From assembly GCF_042654245.1 (NCBI RefSeq), contig NZ_JBHSGI010000009.1, forward strand, positions 1-64,000: 64,000 nt of DNA. Reading direction: 5' to 3'. Below, one piece after another: positions 59,008-64,000 of this stretch. The notes below the pieces were generated by a model. The model saw only the letters and a program-made list of their open reading frames with translations, searched no databases and was not told where the DNA came from. Within the stretch, counting starts at the first letter, position 1. Every line of letters begins with the position of its first letter. The position numbers and the translations under genes were made by a program. This stretch comes from Seohaeicola_A nanhaiensis. GTDB lineage: Bacteria > Pseudomonadota > Alphaproteobacteria > Rhodobacterales > Rhodobacteraceae.

Positions 59008-60216
59008 ATGAGCGGAACCGTGGTGGTTGGGGCCGGACAGGCCGGGTCCTCGCTGGTGCTGAAGCTGCGCAAGGCGGGATATACCGATCCGATCACCCTG
59101 ATCGGGGCCGAGCCGGTGGTGCCCTACCAGCGCCCGCCGCTGTCCAAGGCCTATCTGCTGGGCGACATGACGCTGGAGCGGCTGTTCCTGCGGCCCGAGG
59201 CGCTGTACGCCGAGAACGACATCACCCTGCGCCTCGGTGCGCCGGTGACGGCCATCGACCGCGCGGCGCAGACCGTCACGCTGGGGGGCGAGACGCTGGG
59301 CTATGACATGCTGGCGCTGACCACCGGATCCGATCCGCGCCGGTTGCCGGCGGCAATCGGCGGCGATCTGGGCGGCGTCTTCGTGGTACGCACGCTGGCC
59401 GATGTGGATGCGATGGCGCCCTATGTGACCGAGGGCAAGCGGGCGCTGATCGTCGGCGGGGGCTATATCGGTCTGGAGGCCGCCGCCGTCGCCGCCAAGC
59501 GCGGGGTGCAGGTGACGCTGGTCGAGATGGCGGACCGCATCCTGCAAAGGGTCGCCGCGCCCGAGACCTCGGAGTATTTCCGCAAGCTGCACCGGGGCCA
59601 TGGCGTCGATATCCGCGAGGGCACAGGGCTGAAACGGCTGCTGGGCGCGGAGGGTCACGTGACCGGCGCGGAACTGGCGGACGGCACGCAGCTGGAGGCC
59701 GATTTCGTGGTGGTGGGCGTCGGCATCGCGCCCGCGACCACGCTGGCCGAACTGGCGGGGCTGAGCCTCGACAACGGCATCGCGGTCGACGCGCTGGGCC
59801 GCACGTCCGACCCGGCGATCTGGGCGGCGGGCGACTGTGCCTCGTTCCCCTATCGCGGCGGGCGGCTGCGGCTGGAAAGCGTGCCGAACGCCATCGACCA
59901 TGCCGAATGCGTGGCGCACAACATGCTGGGGGGCACGGTGGACTATGTGCCGAAACCCTGGTTCTGGTCCGACCAGTATGACGTCAAGCTGCAGATCGCC
60001 GGGCTGAACACCGGCTATGACCGGATCGTGACGCGCCCGGGCGAAGGGCCGGCGATTTCGTTCTGGTACTACAGGGGCGCGACGCTGCTGGCGGTGGATG
60101 CGATGAACGATCCGCGCGGCTACATGATCGGCAAGCGCCTGATCGAGGCGGGCCGGTCGCCCGACCCCGAGGCCGTGGCCAACCCCGCGACCGACCTCAA
60201 GTCGCTGCTGGCGTGA
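59008..60216 (+). CDS. Ferredoxin reductase-type FAD/NAD(P)H oxidoreductase
   Basis: A 402-residue flavoprotein. The FAD loop is TVVVGAGQAGSSLVLKL, RPPLSKAYL is the usual next motif, the NAD(P) loop is ALIVGGGYIGLEAAAVA and the second FAD motif is IWAAGDCASFPY. The C-terminal domain (KPWFWSDQYDVKLQIAG) is typical of putidaredoxin/rhodocoxin reductases, which pass electrons to a ferredoxin serving a P450 or oxygenase; no such partner is near. I prefer ATG 59008 (AAGGA seven bases upstream) to the ATG two codons earlier. Confidence 0.9.
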   Translation: MSGTVVVGAGQAGSSLVLKLRKAGYTDPITLIGAEPVVPYQRPPLSKAYLLGDMTLERLFLRPEALYAENDITLRLGAPVTAIDRAAQTVTLGGETLGYDMLALTTGSDPRRLPAAIGGDLGGVFVVRTLADVDAMAPYVTEGKRALIVGGGYIGLEAAAVAAKRGVQVTLVEMADRILQRVAAPETSEYFRKLHRGHGVDIREGTGLKRLLGAEGHVTGAELADGTQLEADFVVVGVGIAPATTLAELAGLSLDNGIAVDALGRTSDPAIWAAGDCASFPYRGGRLRLESVPNAIDHAECVAHNMLGGTVDYVPKPWFWSDQYDVKLQIAGLNTGYDRIVTRPGEGPAISFWYYRGATLLAVDAMNDPRGYMIGKRLIEAGRSPDPEAVANPATDLKSLLA

Positions 60217-60770
60217 GGATCATCGCCGGGCAGTTCCGCGGGCGGGCGCTGGCCTCGGTCGGCAAGGGCGATGCCGGGGCGCATCTGCGCCCGACCGCCG
60301 ACCGGGTGCGCGAGAGCCTGTTCAGCGTGCTGACCCATCTCGACGTGATCGAGGGCGCGCAGGTGCTGGACCTCTTCGCCGGCACCGGTGCGCTGGGGCT
60401 GGAGGCCCTGTCGCGCGGCGCGGCCTTCGTGACCTTCGTGGACAGCGGGCGGGTGGCGGCGGGGCTGATCGGCAAGAACGTCGCGCTGACCGGCACCGGG
60501 GATCGCAGCACGCTGATCCGGCGCGAGGCGGCGCGGATCGGGCCGAACCCGGGCGCGCCCTGTTCGCTGGTCTTTCTCGATCCGCCCTATGGAAAGGGTC
60601 TGGGCGCCGCGGCGCTGGCGGCCGCCGTCGATGGCGGCTGGATCGCCCCCGGCGCGCTGGTCGTCTGGGAGGAAACCTCCGCGCAAGAGGCGCCGCCGGG
60701 CTTTGCGCTGCACGACGCGCGGCGTTATGGCGACACCCATGTCACGCTCTTGTGGCGGGACGGCGCCTGA
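60213..60770 (+). CDS. rsmD: 16S rRNA (guanine-966-N2)-methyltransferase
   Basis: A 185-residue Rossmann-fold methyltransferase. RIIAGQFRGR opens the protein, RPTADRVRESLFSVL is a family marker, the SAM loop is VLDLFAGTGALGLEALSRG and the catalytic motif IV is FLDPPYGKG. It methylates G966 of 16S rRNA. It begins with GTG at 60213, overlapping the stop of the reductase gene (GTGA), so translation is coupled. Followed by repeat copy B. Confidence 0.94.
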   Translation: MRIIAGQFRGRALASVGKGDAGAHLRPTADRVRESLFSVLTHLDVIEGAQVLDLFAGTGALGLEALSRGAAFVTFVDSGRVAAGLIGKNVALTGTGDRSTLIRREAARIGPNPGAPCSLVFLDPPYGKGLGAAALAAAVDGGWIAPGALVVWEETSAQEAPPGFALHDARRYGDTHVTLLWRDGA

Positions 60771-60789
60771 GCGGGGCACGTGCCCCTGG

Positions 60790-60850
60790 CTTCTCTGGTT
60801 TGAAAATACCTCCGCCGGAGGCAGCCGCGCGTCCCGCGCGGCTTCGCGCC
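60790..60850 (-). repeat. Dispersed hairpin-tail repeat, copy B
   Basis: Minus-strand reading: GCCGCGCGGGACGCGCGGC hairpin, CCTCCGGCGGAGG hairpin, TATTTTCAAACCAGAGAAG. It differs from copy A at about four positions in 58. It fills the convergent gap between rsmD and ctpA. Confidence 0.78.
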
Positions 60851-60911
60851 GGCAGGGCGCAAAAGAAAAGGGCACCCGCAGGCGCCCCCTTCCCCGAGGT
60901 AACTGGCAGGC

Positions 60912-62255
60912 TTACCTGGTCGGCGAGAAGGCCGACAGGCCCTTGAGGATGTCGATGGCATAGGCCAGCTGATAGTCCGACTCGCGCAGTTCGGCGGATT
61001 TCTCGGCCTTGGCGCGGTCTTCCTCGATCTGGCGGATTTCGTCGGGCGTCAGGCTGTCGTTGTTCAGCCGTCCGCGCAGGTCGGCCTCGGAGCGCGAGCG
61101 CGAGACGGCGCTCTTGGCTTCGGGCTCTTCCGTCTCGGTCGCGGGTTTCTTGGGCTGTTCGACGACGATGTCGGGCGAGACGCCCAGCGCCTGGATCGAG
61201 CGGCCCGAGGGGGTGTAGTAGCGCGCGGTGGTCAGGCGCATCGCACCGTCGCCGCGCAGCTGCATCACCGTCTGGACCGAGCCCTTGCCGAAGGACTTGG
61301 TGCCCACGACGATGGCGCGGCGGTGGTCCTGCAGGGCGCCGGCGACGATTTCCGAGGCCGAGGCCGAGCCGCCGTTGATCAGCACCACGATGGGCTTGCC
61401 GCCGGCGAGGTCGCCGGGGGTGGCGTTGAAGCGTTCGCCGTCTTCCGGGTTGCGGCCGCGGGTCGAGACGATCTCGCCCGATTCGAGGAAGGAGTCGGCC
61501 ACCTTGATCGCCTGGTTCAGCAGCCCGCCGGGGTTGTTGCGCAGGTCGAGCACGATGCCGTCGATCTTGTCGAGCCCGCCGGCGGCCTCGAGCTGTTCTT
61601 TCAGGCCGGATTCGAGGTTGGGCGTGGTCTGTTCGTTGAAGGTGGTGATGCGAAGCACCACGGCCTTGCCTTCCGAGCGCGAGCGCACGGCGGTCAGCTT
61701 GATCGTGTCGCGGATGATCGAGACGTCGAAGGGTTCGTCCTCGCCCTTGCGGACGACGGTGATGACGATTTCCGACCCGACCGGCCCGCGCATCAGCTCC
61801 ACCGCCTTGTCGAGCGTGAGGCCCAGGACGCTTTCGCCGTTGACGTGGGTGATGAAGTCGCCCGCCTCGATCCCGGCGGCGGCGGCGGGGGTGCCGTCGA
61901 TGGGCGAGACGACCTTGACGAAGCCTTCTTCCTGCGAGACCTCGATGCCCAGGCCACCGAATTCGCCACGGGTCTGCACCCGCATGGCGGCGGCGTCATC
62001 GGGCGACAGGTAGCTGGAGTGCGGGTCGAGCGAGGTGAGCATCCCGGCGATGGCGGCTTCGATCAGCTTGGACGGATCGACCTCTTCGACGTATTGGGCG
62101 CGGATGCGTTCGAAGATATCGCCGAACAGGTCGAGCTGTTCGTAGACGTTCGAGTTCTTCGCGCTCTCCTGGGCCAGAAGCGGTCCGGCGATCTGAGTCG
62201 TGGCGATTATGCCCGCCAGCGATCCGCCCAGCGCGGCCATCACGAATTTTCTCAT
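60912..62255 (-). CDS. ctpA: Carboxyl-terminal processing protease (S41)
   Basis: A 447-residue periplasmic serine protease with an N-terminal signal or anchor (residues 5-28). A PDZ domain spans about 90-175 (FGGLGIEVSQEEGFVKVVSPIDGTPA region, GEFGGLGIEVS). The Ser-Lys dyad is in NGGSASASEIVAGAL and VVGTKSFGKGSVQT. A charged C-terminal extension follows. It trims or degrades envelope proteins. It lies six bases downstream of the EnvC-like gene and third in the gpmI-envC-ctpA unit. Confidence 0.95.
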   Translation of the reverse strand: MRKFVMAALGGSLAGIIATTQIAGPLLAQESAKNSNVYEQLDLFGDIFERIRAQYVEEVDPSKLIEAAIAGMLTSLDPHSSYLSPDDAAAMRVQTRGEFGGLGIEVSQEEGFVKVVSPIDGTPAAAAGIEAGDFITHVNGESVLGLTLDKAVELMRGPVGSEIVITVVRKGEDEPFDVSIIRDTIKLTAVRSRSEGKAVVLRITTFNEQTTPNLESGLKEQLEAAGGLDKIDGIVLDLRNNPGGLLNQAIKVADSFLESGEIVSTRGRNPEDGERFNATPGDLAGGKPIVVLINGGSASASEIVAGALQDHRRAIVVGTKSFGKGSVQTVMQLRGDGAMRLTTARYYTPSGRSIQALGVSPDIVVEQPKKPATETEEPEAKSAVSRSRSEADLRGRLNNDSLTPDEIRQIEEDRAKAEKSAELRESDYQLAYAIDILKGLSAFSPTR

Positions 62256-62261
62256 GTTCTG

Positions 62262-63401
62262 TTATCCATCCTTGTCGGTTTGGAACCACGTCTCCGGATC
62301 CACCGGGGCGCCACCCTGTCTGACCTCAATATAGAGCGTTTCTGAATGATCAGTTCCAGTGCCATCACTGCTTAGTGACAGAATCGCTCCGTTTTCGGGC
62401 GTCTGGCCGCCCATCAGCCCCACCGGGGAGCCGGCGGGGACCACTTCGCCGGCTTCGCCGAAGACTTCGGCGAGGCCGGAAAAGACGAACAGCGTATCGC
62501 GCTGCGGTTCGAGAATCACCACGTTGCCAAGGTCGAGCAGCGGCCCGCGATAGCGGATCGTGGCGGCCGTGGGCGAGGTGACGAGCGCGCGGGGCCGGGT
62601 CGCGACGATCATGCCCGCGCGGCGGATCCCGGCGGCGTCGGCCTGGCGCGCGCGGTGCAGCAGCACGCCCTGCACCGGCAGGGGCAGCGCGCCCTTGTCG
62701 GCGCTGATGTCGGCCTCGGTCTCGGGGATCGGCGTGTCGGCCATTTCGGACAGGCCGCTGGCGAAGGCGTCGAGCGTTTCGGTCGACCCCAGCAGGATCG
62801 CGGTGCGCACCGGATCCTCGGTGAAGCGGCGCGGCAGGTCGGTGCGTTCGGCCACCGCCTGGCTGAGATTGGTGCGCGCCTGCTGGATGCCGGCGAGCGC
62901 GGATTGCAATGTGTCGGCGGCATTGGCCTGGAGCGTGCGCAGGGTGCGCACCTCTTCGACATCGCGGCGCAGCTCGGCGGCCTGGGCGTTCAGACCCGGC
63001 GTCACATCGGCCAGCATCATCGCCGAGCGGGCGCTGCCGAGCGGGCCGGAGGGGTGCAGCAGCAGCACGGGCGGCGGCGCGGTTTCGATCACCTGCAGCA
63101 CGCCGATCAGTCGGGCGACATCCTGTTCGCGGGCGGCGAGGCGGCGGCTGAGCGTGGCTTCGCGGGTGGCGGCGCGGCGCATGCCTTCGCGCATCGCGGC
63201 CAGCCCGGCCTCGTAGGCCTGAACCGTTTCGGTCAGGGCGCGCACCCGGTCGCGGGCGGTGGCGGCGGCGTCGAGCGACTGCGCAGCGCGTTCGAGCTGG
63301 CGCGCGGCGGCGCTGGCGGCCTTGCCCGGGTCGTCCTGCGCCGCGGCCGCGCCGGTGGCGAACAGAGCAATCGCGAGGGCGAGGACCGGGCGCAGCATCA
63401 T
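62262..63401 (-). CDS. EnvC-like murein hydrolase activator (degenerate LytM)
   Basis: A 379-residue periplasmic protein. A signal peptide (to about residue 21) is followed by a long coiled coil (about 28-215) and a C-terminal M23/LytM-like domain (about 250-375). In active M23 enzymes zinc is held by HxxxD and HxH; here the last-strand motif reads LYIEVRQGGAPVDPETW, with no histidines, and the first motif is also missing. This agrees with EnvC/NlpD factors that activate amidases without cutting themselves. Its start overlaps the gpmI stop (ATGA). Confidence 0.88.
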   Translation of the reverse strand: MMLRPVLALAIALFATGAAAAQDDPGKAASAAARQLERAAQSLDAAATARDRVRALTETVQAYEAGLAAMREGMRRAATREATLSRRLAAREQDVARLIGVLQVIETAPPPVLLLHPSGPLGSARSAMMLADVTPGLNAQAAELRRDVEEVRTLRTLQANAADTLQSALAGIQQARTNLSQAVAERTDLPRRFTEDPVRTAILLGSTETLDAFASGLSEMADTPIPETEADISADKGALPLPVQGVLLHRARQADAAGIRRAGMIVATRPRALVTSPTAATIRYRGPLLDLGNVVILEPQRDTLFVFSGLAEVFGEAGEVVPAGSPVGLMGGQTPENGAILSLSSDGTGTDHSETLYIEVRQGGAPVDPETWFQTDKDG

Positions 63402-64000
63402 GCCAGCAGGCTTTCCCCGGTCATCTCGGGCGGCTTGGGCAGGCCCATCAGGGCCAGAAGCGTCGGCGCCAGATCGGCGAGGCGGCCGTTGCGCAGGGTG
63501 GCCCCCGCCGGGCCGCCGACCAGCGCGACGGGCACGAGGTTGGTGGTATGGGCGGTGTGCGGCCCGCCGGTTTCCGGGTCGATCATCAGTTCGGAATTGC
63601 CGTGGTCGGCGGTGACGATCATCACGCCCCCGGCCTTGTTCAGAGCCTGAACCACCCTTGCCAGACCCTGATCCACCGCCTCGCAGGCCTTGATCGTTGC
63701 GGCGAGGCTTCCGGTGTGGCCGACCATGTCGGGGTTGGCGTAGTTGGTCACGATCAGGTCGTAGCCGGCCTCGATCGCCTCGACGAACTTGTCGGTGACT
63801 TCGGCGGCCGACATCTCGGGTTTGAGGTCATAGGTGGCGACCTTGGGCGAGGGCGGCATGTGGCGGTCTTCGCCTTCCTCGGGCACTTCCTGACCGCCGT
63901 TGAGGAAGAAGGTCACGTGCGGGTATTTCTCGGTTTCGGCCAGGCGGAACTGGCGTTTGCCCTGTTTGGAGACCCATGCACCCAGGGTGTTCACGATCTT
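63398..64000 (-). CDS. gpmI: 2,3-bisphosphoglycerate-independent phosphoglycerate mutase, C-terminal part
   Basis: The frame is open to the right edge, so only the last 200 residues are present. They show the alkaline-phosphatase-like core: ETEKYPHVTFFLNGG, NYANPDMVGHTG (manganese His/Asp) and IVTADHGNSE (manganese Asp-His). It interconverts 3- and 2-phosphoglycerate in glycolysis. It overlaps the EnvC-like gene by four bases and heads the gpmI-envC-ctpA unit, an order shared by many alphaproteobacteria. Confidence 0.95.
   Translation of the reverse strand, partial: KIVNTLGAWVSKQGKRQFRLAETEKYPHVTFFLNGGQEVPEEGEDRHMPPSPKVATYDLKPEMSAAEVTDKFVEAIEAGYDLIVTNYANPDMVGHTGSLAATIKACEAVDQGLARVVQALNKAGGVMIVTADHGNSELMIDPETGGPHTAHTTNLVPVALVGGPAGATLRNGRLADLAPTLLALMGLPKPPEMTGESLLA

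Overview
The window reads as chromosomal DNA of a GC-rich alphaproteobacterium, most likely a member of the Rhodobacterales (Roseobacter/Rhodobacter relatives). Supporting signs are the dense ATGA-coupled gene pairs, an FtsK with a long acidic/proline-rich linker, a CenR-like orphan response regulator beside ribA, a GcvT-fused FAD oxidoreductase pair, a 16-stranded-type porin, and a family of GC-rich hairpin repeats at gene ends that I associate with this order. I see no rRNA, tRNA, insertion sequence, prophage, CRISPR array or plasmid marker. Both ends cut through genes: an RTX protein on the left and gpmI on the right.

Layout. 1-2.9 kb: the C-terminal end of a secreted RTX calcium-binding protein, a class IV aminotransferase (IlvE type) and a small K+ channel-like protein. 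2.9-5.5 kb: a tightly coupled tryptophan-to-anthranilate unit (kynU, a GNAT acetyltransferase, kynA). 5.6-7.9 kb: an SDR, then a metallo-beta-lactamase-fold protein that lacks half of its metal site, and a membrane methyltransferase-like protein. 8.0-11.1 kb: pntAB with a textbook terminator. 11.3-18.2 kb: a methylated-amine module on the minus strand: cupin-XRE regulator, GFA-type formaldehyde-linked protein, two 812-residue dimethylglycine/sarcosine dehydrogenase-like flavoproteins and a homocysteine S-methyltransferase. 18.4-25.1 kb: an SDR with Phe in place of the catalytic Tyr, a thiolase, a STAS/anti-sigma kinase pair, a YwrD/HpxW-like Ntn hydrolase, hspQ, a lysozyme-like lipoprotein and lolA. 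25.2-34.8 kb: ftsK with an aminotransferase, an amidase, a UbiH-type hydroxylase, Trm112-like, Lon-N-like, a CnoX-like thioredoxin and xth. 34.8-39.6 kb: a DMT exporter with an unusual leader, the CenR-like regulator, ribA, DUF2267 and L,D-transpeptidase-like proteins, and YggS. 39.7-46.5 kb: porin, then DUF3576, leuS, lptE, holA and a GST. 46.6-52.2 kb: amtB/glnK, a class A PBP and mlaA/mlaC. 52.4-60.8 kb: a type I secretion ABC/HlyD pair, then RidA, GDPD, FemAB-like, PCD, peroxiredoxin, ferredoxin reductase and rsmD. 60.9-64 kb: the gpmI-envC-ctpA cell-envelope unit.

How the parts work together. Several blocks serve the envelope: lolA, lptE, mlaAC, PBP, envC, ctpA, the porin and the CenR-like regulator. 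The methylamine block can feed one-carbon units and methionine. The kyn block degrades tryptophan. The type I secretion pair could export RTX proteins such as the one at the left edge, but no TolC-type partner is present.

The most interesting non-coding signals are: (i) a dispersed hairpin-plus-tail repeat in seven copies, six of them beside gene 3' ends and never in a divergent promoter region; (ii) a possible regulated leader with a terminator, a potential anti-Shine-Dalgarno segment and a 24-residue reading frame in front of the DMT exporter; (iii) an exact 11-bp tandem array of GTGCAC-type boxes between two convergent genes; (iv) four TGAAATTT-type boxes in front of the cupin-XRE regulator. 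All functional statements are from reading motifs by eye; no similarity search was run.
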